A stretch of DNA of 64,000 nucleotides from Hyposmocoma kahamanoa (lineage: Eukaryota; Arthropoda; Insecta; Lepidoptera; Cosmopterigidae): assembly GCF_003589595.1 (NCBI RefSeq), contig NW_020653774.1, positions 584,806 through 648,805 on the forward strand, in the 5' to 3' direction. Shown here piece by piece: positions 44,245 through 55,319 of the stretch. Numbering within the stretch: the first letter of the stretch is position 1; every line of letters starts with the position of its first letter. The translations under genes and the position numbers were made by a program. The notes under the pieces were generated by a model. The model searched no databases. It worked only from the letters and a program-made list of their open reading frames with translations, and was not told the origin of the DNA.

Positions 44245-45110
44245 CTAGTAAATGAGTCTTGTTTAGTCTAAATTAACTATAACATTATTTACCAATAAAC
44301 CTAATGATGGAATTGCATTATCATGTTATCTAGTTACATTCAAAGTCCTGTTAAGTTTTGACTCGTCAAAATGCAAGCGAACAAATGGAGATGGTCTTTG
44401 ATCCAATGTTTATATTCGGCAGTCATAGATTTCCAACCATCCTTTCTTTCTTGTTTCATTTGTAGGTTAACTAGAAATAATAAATTGAATAACAATAAAA
44501 TAATAAAAATCCCGTAATGGATTGTTTTAATAACAGAATATCGATAATATGTATCTTACAAGAACAACAGTATCTCAAAGTAATCCTTAACAAAAATCAT
44601 CAAAATATTCAAACAAACAGGTAATCTGAAGTAACCAAAGCATTATCTGGCAAGATTTATGGATAAACAACTTAAATAAGTCTAATTACATGTGATATTT
44701 GGGTTACTGTGTTATTTATAGCCAGAAAAATAACACATGCCTGTGCAATGTAACACTCGGTTGGTTTTTGCTTTTGTTAATGCCTCATCCCTGAATGGTG
44801 CCGCGACGTATTTTTATTAATACCTAATTGTTCTCACTGTCAATATTTTTGTCCATTTTATTACAATTCATGCGAATAATTCAATAAAACACTTGGTAAA
44901 ACATTTGTTTTGACATTTGATGTACTTCCCTTTGACAACGGTATCATGTACTGCGAAATGGACACAGTTGACATTTAAGATGACGTAATGTATTTTCGAT
45001 TCCCGTGTTTGGCACAGACCAATGTAATCTTTAGGCTTACGACAGCATGCAGTAGTTAAACAAAGACAATATCATGTTAATGTTCTCAACGTCGAAATGC
45101 ATCATATCGA
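44245..45110 (+). repeat. Dispersed ~850-bp repeat block, copy 2
   Basis: Direct copy of 27640-28490. Divergence is moderate with several indels, so this is not a recent duplication. The copies end at ATGCATCATAT, after which the flanks differ. Confidence 0.8.
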
Positions 45111-45267
45111 CGCCGGAAAGCGATCTTGTCGTATCTCGAAAAATAGGACTTTACACCAGAGCCGAAAAACTATTTCAAAAAACTATTTATCTTTAATTTC
45201 AATTAGTAGAAAGTCAATTTTAAAGTATGCTGTTTATTAAACGGAACAGTCATCAAATAGCATTGAC

Positions 45268-45394
45268 GAGCACCCTTACCCTTCGTAAACGAAACCGCCA
45301 AGCAGTAATGCTCGCATTACTCCTTGGCGGCAGGAATAGGTGAGGTGGCAGTACCTCTCTGGACGAACTCTTTCACAAGGAGCCCTACTGTTAC
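45268..45394 (-). mobile_element. GCAGTAG-family repeat, 5' end only
   Basis: The complement of CACCCTTACCCTTC, CCGCCAAGCAGTAATGCTCG and GAACTCTTTCACAAGGAGCC. It is cut off at the start of the GGTGAAATT core. Confidence 0.75.
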
Positions 45395-48040
45395 AATACG
45401 TTTACGTGACGGACAAGGCTAGCGATATGAAATTGTGTAATATTATTGCTATTTTTGTCATTTAATCATCACAGCAAAACTTGAAATCCTTTTCATTGCA
45501 TTGTCTTAAAACGAAACAAAAAATTGCGAGTTTTTGTAGTTACAGTTTTTACACAAATTATTTTTTTGAAGTTATTATATATGTATTTCAAATTACTTTC
45601 ATTTAAGAAGCTGTATTAAAAATGTTCCCTTCACCTATTTCCAATTATTAATATGCAACAACCTGATTATTTTTATTGTTTCTGTTTGTGCGTCGGTCGT
45701 GTTCAATTATTACGTTGATAAAATTATCGTGCAGAACTGTCAAAATGTTTTAACATGAGCTGTGATTTTGCGGCCATGTTTGGCACTGTGATATACTTTT
45801 ATTGGTTGAGATGCGCGCGGCGCATCAAAAATGTGACATCATTGTACTCGCCATGTTTGTTGTGACGCAATTTTAAAATGGCGGTTTTATTACTTGAATT
45901 TGACAGCCATATGTGGATATAATAGGTTTATCGCAGTGGCATGCTGAAATAAACACAAAAATCCGAGTCAAGCCAAAAAAGAAACAAAAAGAATCCACGA
46001 AATAACAATACGGTAAGTTTATTTTAAGTTGAAACACTATAAGGCGGGACGTTGCTGAGGCTCTAGTGGTGCGCTCAAAACTATACAATAATACGTATTT
46101 CGTTGGTTGCTCTTACCACGAAGGACTTTCGGATCAACGATGGCCGTGTTTCGTTGGCCATAGGCAACGTTGGAACGGCTAACGTGAATGTAGAATGCAA
46201 GAAGAATAAATGAAAAAATATTAAGGTGGACATACTGTAAAAACCAAATTATGTTGTAAAATCAACATTTCACAAGAAATATGTTAATTTTATGTAAAAT
46301 TACTAATATTACAATATGCTTTTACCAATGTCTTTGCAATATAAAATATATTCTAAGTGGCTAATTAAACATTTTGAATTTAAAGCCATCGTCAAAATGA
46401 CTACGTGTCACTGCCATAAAGCATTTGTATAAAAATAGTATCTGTCATCGTGAAACTTGACGACGAGATTTTGAAAATACAAATCTTCAACTTCTAAAAA
46501 TGTAGATAATAAACATAATCCAACCAATAAACATTAAAAATATTGTGTAATAAAGTTGAATGTGCACGCCATTGCTGACCAAATTAAAAAGCTCCGAGAG
46601 TTCATGCAGAAGCATCAATATTTTGTCGTAGTTGTCTGCTACAAGATCTGAAGGGAAATAAGTTAATCACCATATTATTCACGGACTAGGAGGCTCCACC
46701 AAGGCTAGGTCCAGCAAGTGCTAGCAGAAGGTATGTTTTTAGATTTTGTATCTTTGTTCTTATTTATAATTTCTAGAAAGTGACGCCCATCAATCTATGC
46801 TCAATCTATGAATTTGGGTATATCCTCTTGGGCCTATCTTCTCTAAGCAATAAAAATGTGCTTTGGTTTTCATTACGCATACGCATGTATTAATAAGAAA
46901 TTGTATTATTTTGAGTTAATGTTTGCTTTTATTACGTTTTCAATAAGGTAAAGCGGCATGGCAGCGGAACGGCGGAACTTGCTCCAGACAGCTGTACTTT
47001 ACTTAATAGCTGTAGCAGTTGCAGCATTGAGTTGTTTTATAATTATTAAAATAAAAAAGTTTATTGTGTTCACAATTTTGTACGTCTCAATTCCGTTACA
47101 TATTGAACTCAACATAATACATTGAGTTGCCTATGTATAGAAAATACATGGGCAATTTATGATGTGTTACTTCCATCAACGTATTACATTATTACTGAGC
47201 TATCTTTGTTCATATATTGATAGCTACCTCACAGACATAGCGCAGTTTGTCTTTAAAAAAATTTTTTTTTACTGAAGTCTACCACTTTTTGTGTACGACA
47301 CAATCTAAGACATGCTTACGAATTAACACAATATGCAATCTGACAAACAAACCACATATGCAGATAGAGAAATAACTTTTCTTGGTGGTGGTGGGTCAAT
47401 AAACCTAGAATATTTTTGAACACCTTGCGTGTTACATCCTCAAAAGGATATACAAATATCTCGCGGCGAGCCGGTAATCGCTTACAACTTTGCCATCAGT
47501 AAGCAATACCAAGAAACTGCGATTCCTTTGACTTCGTCTCTCTACTTCATCTTCACGTATTTCTTGTCCGAGCGCCTCCAGAACTAACAGTATTCACGAT
47601 TTTTTTACACAAACGATGTACAAACGATACCGCTCGAGCTATCGTTGGTATGTCAGTTCTACGACGAAAATAATGTCAAAATACGACACGAAAGCTGTCA
47701 TTTGGGGTTTCGGAGCAAGGTATCTGCAACTACTTGTGTCAAACCACGATCTTCGACTCGTCGTTACTTCCGGGTCCGATACGAAGCTAAAACGATGATC
47801 GTTGCTTCATATTTTGTACGACGTGTTGAAGTTATGATATCCGATACACGTGTCAAAATCCTGTCAAAAAGGCTTTTCGTAGTAGCTTTATCAACGTCCG
47901 ATGTCGGACACCCAAATAAATCACGCGTTTCATTTCGCAATCGTTCCACAATCGGGCACATAACGCGTTTCATAGCAAGAAATTATTAAAACGAAGGACG
48001 TACGCGGCTACGTGTATCGGATTTTACTTTTGGGAGTGGA
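45395..48040. other. No supported gene; AT-rich with a CpG-richer segment at the right
   Basis: The largest stretch of unassigned sequence. 45720-45900 contains TGCGCGCGGCGCATC and AATGGCGGTTTTATT but no ORF. 47590-48010 is CpG-richer (repeated CGATAC, ACGACG, CGTTTC wording) with overlapping ORFs on both strands (47616-47798, 47645-47989, 47764-47973); none looks like a protein. GCAGAAGGTATGT at about 46722 could be a splice donor, with no coding frame to support it. Confidence 0.35.
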
Positions 48041-48237
48041 CACTCACTGCCAAGCAGAGGTCCCGGGTTTGATTTTTGGGCCGGGAGAAATATTTGTAGT
48101 TGGCCCACATTTATTTCTCTTGTGAGTTTGGGTGTAATTTGTGGTTGTCTATTTGTGTGTCAAGGGTTTTCTTAGTACGGCTTCATAGCCGCTATTACAT
48201 TATTACACACTCATGTGTGTGCGTTATTATTGTTGTT
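48041..48237 (+). mobile_element. tRNA-derived SINE (family A), head truncated
   Basis: GCCAAGCAGAGGTCCCGGGT, GGGCCGGGAGAAATATTTGT and TTTGGGTGTAATTTGTGGTT, then a disrupted 3' end finishing GTGTGTGCGTTATTATTGTT. The B box is mutated (GGTTTGATTTT). Confidence 0.75.
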
Positions 48238-48262
48238 ACTAAACATAAAGAGAAAAATCTTT

Positions 48263-48335
48263 CGATCCGGCTGGACTAGAACCAGCGACCTCGCCATACT
48301 GGGGCTATTGCTCTTCAAACTGAGCTACGAAACGA
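48263..48335 (-). tRNA. tRNA-like sequence (possible Thr, AGT), probably a pseudogene
   Basis: A 73-nt cloverleaf can be drawn on the minus strand. The acceptor stem CGTTTCG/CGGATCG has one T-T mismatch. The D stem is GCTC/GAGC, the anticodon stem TAGCC/GGCGA has one mismatch, and the T arm GCTGG-TTCTAGT-CCAGC is perfect. The 7-nt anticodon loop would read AGT, but position 33 is C instead of the expected T. No CCA is encoded, as is normal in eukaryotes. The mismatches favour a tRNA pseudogene or SINE head. Confidence 0.4.
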
Positions 48336-48965
48336 GTCGGCAGATCTCACACATTTTCCATGTGCTCCTTTTGTCGTAGCGATATCTGTGAGAAACCTAT
48401 GAAAGTCTTTTCTTCATTCAACCAGGTACCTGGTCACAGACCAGCAGCTGACAAGAGACGTAGCTTTATTTATTTTGTTGAATATCGTAAGTTTTTACTA
48501 CCACGATTATATATGAAAATGAAAACATTTTTCGTGTCTAACTTTATTTTTTCAAACGTTTCGGCCGTTACATTTTACAGCTCCTATCTACAGAATGTCG
48601 ATATGTGTATGGTACCGCACTACACAGCGCACAACTCTACATGATAATTTTTTGTTAACTTTTTATTCCTCCTGTTTCTATCTGTCTGCGATTAATGTAT
48701 TTCTAACCAACTATTATTCCTGTATATCAAGCATAATATCTTTTATGTACCTATTCGTGCGTTTACAAATTACGGTAATTTTAACGAAACAATCAATACC
48801 GTAATCATGCTGACAGAAAGATAAATACAAATGAAAACAGATACATATTTAATAACATATTATAGCTCGGAACGCTCGTTTGTTTAAGGACAAATATACA
48901 CAATTTAGATTAGAAACAATGTTTTATTTCCAACGTTTAGCAATTGAGATTTTATTAAATAGGTG
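48336..48965. other. No supported gene
   Basis: The ORF at 48360-48644 has no recognisable domain. 48535-48600 includes CAAACGTTTCGGCCG, wording seen in foldback MITE interiors; no second arm was found. Confidence 0.35.
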
Positions 48966-49102
48966 CTATTAGCACTAGGGCAACCCTGTCAGTCGCGGGT
49001 GCCTTGGGCAGACACATAGACAACCACAAATTACACCCAAACTCATTAGATAAATAAATCTAGGCCATACTAATACTTCACCCGGCCCGGGAATCGAACC
49101 CG
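48966..49102 (-). mobile_element. tRNA-derived SINE (family A), body without the A box
   Basis: In complement: AGCACTAGGGCAACCCTGTC, GACAACCACAAATTACACCC, AAATCTAGGCCATACTAATA and CCCGGCCCGGGAATCGAACC. It ends at the B box. Confidence 0.75.
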
Positions 49103-50155
49103 TATATATTTCGGGATACTACACTCTAATATTAAGTTATACTTCATGATAATGTTTTAGAGTATTTAAATAATAAAAATTACCACCGAAACTTCATAGG
49201 TAGAGAAAACAAACCTGAAAACAAGAAATCTACCGCTACTTTTTTAAGTATGGTGTATTGTGATGTTTATTGGTGTTATGTTGAATTAAACTTTCACGAT
49301 TTTCACACATTATTTGATTTTTAATTCTCGAACTCTTGGTGACGTCTGCCATGGACGTTGCAATACGTCCGAAACGTCGAGGTAATTACTTAAAATATGT
49401 TTTATACGTGACTCAGTCCCGATTTAAAAGTCAAATAATTTATTGGTGTTTACTGTTTTTAGTTAGAATAGAAACCATTTATTACAACCCCACAACATAA
49501 AAATACATTTAAGAAATGTATAAAAAAGGACAAAGCTGAAATAAAACAATAAACAAAATAAAATAACGAAAAAGTATAAAGTAAAGATAAGTAAATGTGA
49601 AGTAATATAGCGAAAATAAAATCATGACAATGGGTAACAACAACAAAGCAAATATTAAACACAATTAGAGTAAATGTCATGTGTGCGGCTGTGGCGTATG
49701 CAAAATGATCCACTCATCTGATGTACCCGTCGAGAAAAGACTCCGTGAACCCCAGAACCGAATAGTGGTGTTGCAAATTTTTTCATGCTGTACTTTCCCT
49801 CCCTCTCTCTCCATAAAAAAGCATAAAATACCTAACAACCGTACGTAACAACCGTAATCACAACCAAAGCACACTCTAAAGTACTTCATTTTTATTAATA
49901 TTTTACGCTAAACTTAGGTAACCCAGTTAACCTTCCAATCCAGGTTATAAGGAACCTTTGGTTGCACAACGCACACATCCTATTAGTTATGTATTCTCTG
50001 GGATATCTTACCGCATATGATGCCTTGCACGTGACTTCCTCGTAAAGTTCAGGATGCACAGGCGAACTTTATAATAAGTTCTATCAGTTGAATAACTTAT
50101 AACTTAACCACGGAGTATAAAACAGGTATTAAGTAAGAGTGCAAAGATTTAATTT
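49103..50155. other. No supported gene; possible foldback-MITE relic
   Basis: 49260-49450 contains TTTATTGGTGTTA and ACTTTCACGATTTTCAC at the left, ACGTCCGAAACGTCGAG inside and AATTTATTGGTGTTTA at the right, wording typical of lepidopteran MITEs. The minus ORFs at 49459-49889 are low complexity. Confidence 0.35.
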
Positions 50156-50460
50156 GAAATTTACATCGACTTACAAATAAATGGACGACGGGTCTAATAC
50201 AAAAACCACGAAAAAAATGCCCCAAGTCAACCTATTTAAACGTAGTGACATGTAAAGGAATATGAAAAAGCTAAAACGTTGAATTTAAATTGTAATGTTC
50301 GCATCGCAGTACTGTCTAATTTTGCTTGCTTCGCTGTCAGTCGAACAAACGAAGACTAAAGCGTGAATGACGCTCTATATACGATTTTAACGCCCTATAA
50401 GTTCGGACACTTTTTAGCGCGGACCCGACGTCCATATAATTGTAAGTCGATGGAAATTTA
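50156..50460. mobile_element. hAT-type MITE, 289 bp, with perfect 8-bp target duplication
   Basis: The element is 50164-50452. GAAATTTA occurs at 50156-50163 and again at 50453-50460. The ends CATCGACTTACAAATAAATG and CATATAATTGTAAGTCGATG are inverted with two mismatches; both carry the same T-to-C change relative to the copy at 30122. The interior is shared with 30122 but about 60 bp longer. An 8-bp duplication and short inverted ends define it as hAT type. No transposase is encoded. Confidence 0.92.
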
Positions 50461-50524
50461 CCATTATATTTTCAGTGAAATATCGTGAGGTATAAACTGC
50501 ACATTTTATAATGTATGTCAAGGT

Positions 50525-50640
50525 CCCTTTCCGCGAAGGGTCCACGTGAGAAGTACAGCCAAAACCCTCTCATTGTGAGAAGAGCCCTGTGCCCAGCAGT
50601 GGGACTAGACGATATATAGGCTTAGTATCATTATTTTACT
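50525..50640 (+). mobile_element. CAGCAGTGGGAC-family SINE, 3' part
   Basis: GAGAAGAGCCCTGTGCCCAG and CAGTGGGACTAGACGATATATAGGC then TATCATTATT. This tail is widespread in Lepidoptera and is the inverse of the left end of the copy at 53551. Confidence 0.65.
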
Positions 50641-50729
50641 ATTATGTAGTAAGATATTTCGGAGGTCGTCGTAAATTCGGTCTCTGTGTCTGTGTTAACC
50701 CGTTGATCACTTAATATCGAGTGCAGTCT

Positions 50730-50890
50730 GCCGCGTTATCTATTTCTGCCGTCAAGCAGCTAAGCGAGCATTACTGCGTTTCGGTTTTGAAGGGTAAGGG
50801 TGCTAGTGAAATTAGAGGCACACGGTACTGGTCAACGGTACTGTTAAGGCCACGTGTGTGTGTCAGATAGGTGACTTGTTCGTCCCGTCG
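50730..50890 (+). mobile_element. GCAGTAG-family repeat, degraded
   Basis: GCCGCGTTATCTATTTCTGC, GCGAGCATTACTGCGTTTCG, GGTAAGGGTGCTAGTGAAAT and finally ACTTGTTCGTCCCGTC; the middle is deleted. Confidence 0.7.
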
Positions 50891-52257
50891 TATTCACTAA
50901 ATGTTTTATGTAGTTTTACCAAGTAATATTTAACTGTTAAGTGTATAAAATACTTTGTAAAGTTAATTATGCGTTGAAAGTCCTTTACCAGATACTTCAT
51001 TGGAATACTATGTGCACAAAGCAACCGATCTGGCTATTAAGCTACTAGGTACTGAAAATGTAGAGTTGTTATGATCATATTAGCCATGTTTCTTACAAGT
51101 GAAATCACAAAAATAGACTTTATTACGTAAATAGTAAATAAATTGCATTTTCCTAAGACCTTCGCTTTCTCACAATTTCCTCCAATTAGTGGCAAGCGGT
51201 AATTTACTTAGACGTGCGGCGGGGGCGCCACAGTCGCGACAATGTCATTTACGTGCAAGAAACGGAGCCGGGCGGACGCTCGCTGCTTGTAAACTTCATT
51301 AGTAGCTCTAATGAGGTTATTTGCACGATAGGGGTACTTTTATTTATAGAATATTTTGTTACTTAACATGGGTTACATCGTTGCTAATACGATCTCTGGA
51401 GCTGAATGCTTCTACCCTGGGTATGTATTGTACGACATGTTTTATGTAATACGTTAGTTAAATTGTGCATTCAGGTTCCTTATTATATTTCCATTTGTGA
51501 GGACCTTTAATTGGCTCTAAGTTAGTTGTAAGCCGTTGGTCTTCCTTTTAAATAAATAAAGGCTAGACTTCTATAAAGCTCGCGGTAAACTATTTCAGTA
51601 AACTTTACGATGATTAAAACACATCAAGACAAGTTTTTTTTCGCCTGTCAACATCCGGATAACAAATATTTTATCGCGGACTTGAACGTGTTTCCTGGAA
51701 TTTCATGGCTGTCTATCTAGTCTTTATTTCGGTCGTAAAAATAAATCTTTCCCACGGGATTCCAGGAAAGCTCTAAATATAATGGGATAAGGCGTCTTTA
51801 ATGTAATTTACGACGCGTCATTGGGTTTTAGGGCGCCTGGCACATCACGTATTTGGTTACCCAAAAGTGTGTTAGACATATTTTAATATCCTATACAGAG
51901 GTTTTATTAGGCGTAACAGATTTTATTATGCTGTAAAATGAAATGCATTGGATGATGGGAATGTTAAATTCTTATTTATGTCTTGGCGTGAGAGGATGCT
52001 GCATGAATGTGTAGCTCTATGGATTCTCGCAATTGAACTTTGAGAAGGTAAATGTTGGTTTCCTAAGCGTAGTAGTCTTTTTTCCCATAGACTTAATATG
52101 ACTTTAGACCTCAATGGACTCGAGTCACAGATCGAAATTTTATGTTTGTATTTCGCCAGCATTCATTCTTATGTTTGATGTTAGTTTTATCCTGTATACC
52201 AGTTAAGGAATGGTTGAATAATTTCGTTAGTAGATTGCAATTGACAAAGGCCTTAGA
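50891..52257. other. No supported gene; a GC-rich island and paired TTCCNGGAA sites
   Basis: 51205-51330 is distinctly GC-rich (GTGCGGCGGGGGCGCCACAG, GGAGCCGGGCGGACGCTCGC) with TAAT motifs on its right. TTCCTGGAA (51692-51700) and TTCCAGGAA (51760-51768) both fit TTCNNNGAA. These could be regulatory DNA of a gene outside the window. The minus ORF at 51926-52162 shows no domain. Confidence 0.35.
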
Positions 52258-52279
52258 GCCGTGTGTAACAACACACGGC
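52258..52279. repeat. 9-bp hairpin next to a minisatellite
   Basis: GCCGTGTGT-AACA-ACACACGGC is perfect and ends 11 bp before the 11-bp array. Confidence 0.8.
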
Positions 52280-52290
52280 GACTTTTAGCA

Positions 52291-52398
52291 GCGATGCAAG
52301 CGCGATACAAACGCGATGCAAACGTGATACAAACGCGATACAAACGCGATGCAAACGTGATACAAAGGCGATGCAAGCGCGATACAAACGCGATGCAT
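52291..52398 (+). repeat. 11-bp minisatellite, about 10 units
   Basis: Units are variants of GCGATRCAARC: A GCGATGCAAGC, B GCGATACAAAC, C GCGATGCAAAC, D GTGATACAAAC. The order is A-B-C-D-B-C-D'-A-B-C', so multi-unit blocks were duplicated. CpG is retained in nearly every unit. Confidence 0.9.
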
Positions 52399-52892
52399 GT
52401 TTTAAACTAATTAAGTAATTTATTTATTTAATGTATTTGTTTATAGTGAAATTATTCGCTTTTAAATTTACAATTAACAAAACATAATAATGTGCATAAA
52501 CCTATATAGATTTTTCGTATCGATGCAAGCGCGCAATTGCCTATATACACTTGTGATTTAATCCAACCACTCTTAGAACCAAAATTCTATAGTCTATGGT
52601 ACACGCTACTAAACTGAAAAAATTCCTTATAGTTCAGTAGACAGAACTATAATGAGTTTCAAAATAATTTCAGTACAAAAACAACCGGCTTCAAAAGTTC
52701 GTGGAATTACTGTGCCGACAATGATAAAGATTTTACGCTTATCTCACCAAATACATAATTGATCTATACATGATTATTATTTATGTTGGTCTGTATTAAG
52801 AATAACCCAGTATAATATAAACCAGTTTTAGGTACAGTATATTTCGTAAATTTACAGTGTCTTTTTTGGTTTGCAAAACACTAACGACGTCA

Positions 52893-52992
52893 CCTTGGGC
52901 CATCGCCTGATGGTGGCAAACTACGAGATGAATCCGATTTCGCGCACTTTTCGGAAACCGTTTTCAATAAAACTTGGCAAATAGATGTAAGT
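52893..52992 (+). mobile_element. 3' fragment of the TTAACCGACTTC-family MITE
   Basis: GGTGGCAAACTACGAGATGA, TTTCGCGCACTTTTCGG and CAATAAAACTTGGCAAATAG match the last third of the family. Confidence 0.65.
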
Positions 52993-53550
52993 CAACTGCC
53001 TCCTGTCCTGTAAGATCTCAAGCTTTGTAAAGATGAGATTTGGCATTATGATGACGAAATACGACACGGTTACAATTCACTGGTTCTGAGCGTTTTTCAT
53101 GAATTAAAAAATTAAATCTCCTGCTTTGCCTTATAATACGTGCTTAAAAATTATTTTTGAGCTGACCGTTGACTACATAAGAAAATAACATTCTAAAAGA
53201 AAAAAAGCCATTTTGTTAGCGAACTTTAGCTACTTTCAAAAACCGTTTGGACTTTTTGCCAATTTTAAAAGTGATAATTGATAAGTTAAAAATCTCCTGC
53301 CCGTGGAATGTCTAAGTTGATTATTAGCATCATTTTTAACAATTCATTAAGTAGGTATCTGTGTATAGAAATTTGTCTATAACGCCTCCATCAACTGCTA
53401 GTACTTCACAATCCAAGTTTTTCTATGAAACTGTACAATGGCAAGCAAGGAATTCGACTGACTCCAAAATATGAGGACGTACGACGAATACGGATCTAAG
53501 AAAGTTTCAAACTTGTATTGAACATTGTAACGAATTTCCCTGTGTTTCAT
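52993..53550. other. No supported gene
   Basis: AT-rich; nothing assignable. Confidence 0.3.
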
Positions 53551-53815
53551 CATCATGATCAACCCATTTGTTCGTCCCACTGCTGGACACGGGTCCGCTG
53601 CCCCAATACGGGTTGGGAACTTCACACTTTTTTCGAATGTTGTGAAACTTCTTCGACGCGTAAATTTCATCACGATATTTTCCTTCATCGAAAAGCTCAT
53701 GGTCAATTTCAAAACAAATTTCGCACATGAATTCTGAAAAACTCAGAGGTGCGAGGCTGGATTCGAACCCAAGGTCTTTGCTTGAGAGACGGCAGGTGAA
53801 ATCATTAGGCGACAA
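53551..53815 (-). mobile_element. tRNA-derived SINE of the CAGCAGTGGGAC family, near full length
   Basis: The left end CATGATCAACCCATTTGTTC and CCCACTGCTGGACACGGG is the 3' tail in complement. GTTGGGAACTTCACAC, CACGATATTTTCCTTCATCG and GGATTCGAACCC (a complemented B box, near 53758) follow the layout of a common lepidopteran SINE. Overlapping ORFs on both strands here are artefacts of the repeat. Confidence 0.75.
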
Positions 53816-54334
53816 TGGCTTATACTGTGTTTACGGAAGTGAAAATGAAAGTAAACGTTAGTTGATGCATGTAAGTATATCAGAATAAAAACGGAAAAAC
53901 AGTGCAACAGACCTTTGTGGCTAGGTCGCAATTTTTCTAAGTAACTTTAGAATAGAAAATCTAACTTCAGTTATCCGAACTAAATACATTGATACTACTC
54001 ATCGATTGTCTATCTGTTACTTTAGATGTTAAACGTAAATAACATCTCAAAAGAAAAGTTTGAATTTAGCGAGGGTGCTAGGAACAAGTTTTGCTCACAG
54101 ATAACACTAACTGTCTCCGCGCTTAACACGTCTTCGGAGATTGACGTTGCATTATTTCACTTCACAAATCTCTAATTACTGCTTGTGACTTTCTCTGTCT
54201 TTACGAGTTTATCGTTTGACACAAGAACGAGGCTTCGACGGCGAGGTGTTTGAACTGTTATGTAGTACAAAAACAGACTCCTTAGAAGGCCCTTAGCGAA
54301 AACGTTCCTGGTTTAAATAATAATAATACGGTTG
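53816..54334. other. No supported gene
   Basis: Nothing assignable. Confidence 0.3.
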
Positions 54335-54601
54335 CTAGATATCCTCCGTTCCTTCCAGTCGCGTTGGTTTCTGGGAACTGGAGAGACGCTTCGGCGTCGG
54401 GAGGTGAGCGGAACCTATCTGGAAAATAGGAAGGGTGCTGTAGGTATACCCTGACCAGCTCACGCCAGGCTTTAGCCTTTTGAGAACCGGATGAAGTCTG
54501 TGCAAAGGGGCTGATCTGGAGTTAGGACGTGAGTGAGAAGGTCAACGTGCTTGCACAGGTCATGGTGCCCTTCTCGTATACCTTAAGGGTGGGTGGGTAG
54601 G
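54335..54601 (-). repeat. GC-rich dispersed repeat, copy 1 (inverse of 60862-61230)
   Basis: In complement it shares with 60862: CTACCCACCC, GAGAAGGGCACCATGACCTG, GACTTCATCCGG, TATTTTCCAGATAGGT and GCTCACCTCCCGACGCCGAA. It has no ORF of note. The family is unrecognised; it could be an untranslated end of a larger element. Confidence 0.65.
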
Positions 54602-54914
54602 ATAATTCTAATCAAAACTTATGTACAAAGGAATGGGTCTGTTCTGGTATCTCATTCCCCTCATTCATCGTTTATTTGAGAAAACACAGTTTATATACTG
54701 TTGACCTGTACCTAACAAAATTAATATATTTTCACTGTGTGTTCAGCCAAATATGAGGCGTACAAACATATCGTTGGCTAAATTTGAAAACACAAAATAG
54801 CTTTTTATTCTTCACGCGCTATTTCTAGCAATTTAAGCTTACAATATTATCTCTAGATCTTCTTCTAGCTATGAAATAAAGTTATGATCATGCAATGTCA
54901 TATAGGACGACAGT
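54602..54914. other. No supported gene
   Basis: AT-rich; nothing assignable. Confidence 0.3.
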
Positions 54915-55213
54915 GTTTTTTTTTATAACATCAAGTGACGGAACGCACAAGTCGTGCGCCTGATGGTAAGCTACACGCCTGTCCATAACAGTTACAGTGC
55001 CACTAAGATCTTTAAATTGCAAAGATCTGAGGGGCACTACCACTGCGCCCGTCACCCTGAGATATAAGTTGACAAGTCCCATGTGCCTGTAATTTCACCA
55101 GCACCCTTACCCTTCAAAACCGGAACGCAGTAATGATGACATTAGCTGACATTAATAGGTAAGGTGGCAGTACTTCCCTGGACGAACTTTTTCACAAGGA
55201 ACTCTACTGCTAC
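54915..55213 (-). mobile_element. GCAGTAG-family repeat, full length (299 bp)
   Basis: From the T-run and CATCAAGTGACGGAACGCAC through AAGTTGACAAGTCCCATGTG and TAATTTCACCAGCACCCTTA to TTCACAAGGAACTCTACTGC. This copy shows the family's continuous order and was used to judge the others. Confidence 0.85.
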
Positions 55214-55319
55214 AGAGTGTCATCTTAAACTATCGTTCAATAAGTGTCCTGTCCTTCTTAGGACTAAAACTTAAAACTCCTACAATCGGTGATCTTAAAT
55301 CATCCCTCGCGGTCTGCTA

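Noticed and set aside
46560..46740. Possible exon ending at GCAGAAGGTATGT
   Set aside because: The donor-like site is good but no coding frame or acceptor is supported upstream.
47616..47989. Three overlapping ORFs (60-114 codons) in CpG-richer DNA
   Set aside because: All frames are open at once on both strands and none has protein-like motifs, so they are likely compositional.
52291..52398. Possible CRISPR-like array at the 11-bp repeats
   Set aside because: Units are head-to-tail without spacers and the genome is eukaryotic; it is a minisatellite.
53398..53815. Four overlapping ORFs of 60-104 codons
   Set aside because: They coincide with a SINE copy and its flank; SINEs are non-coding.
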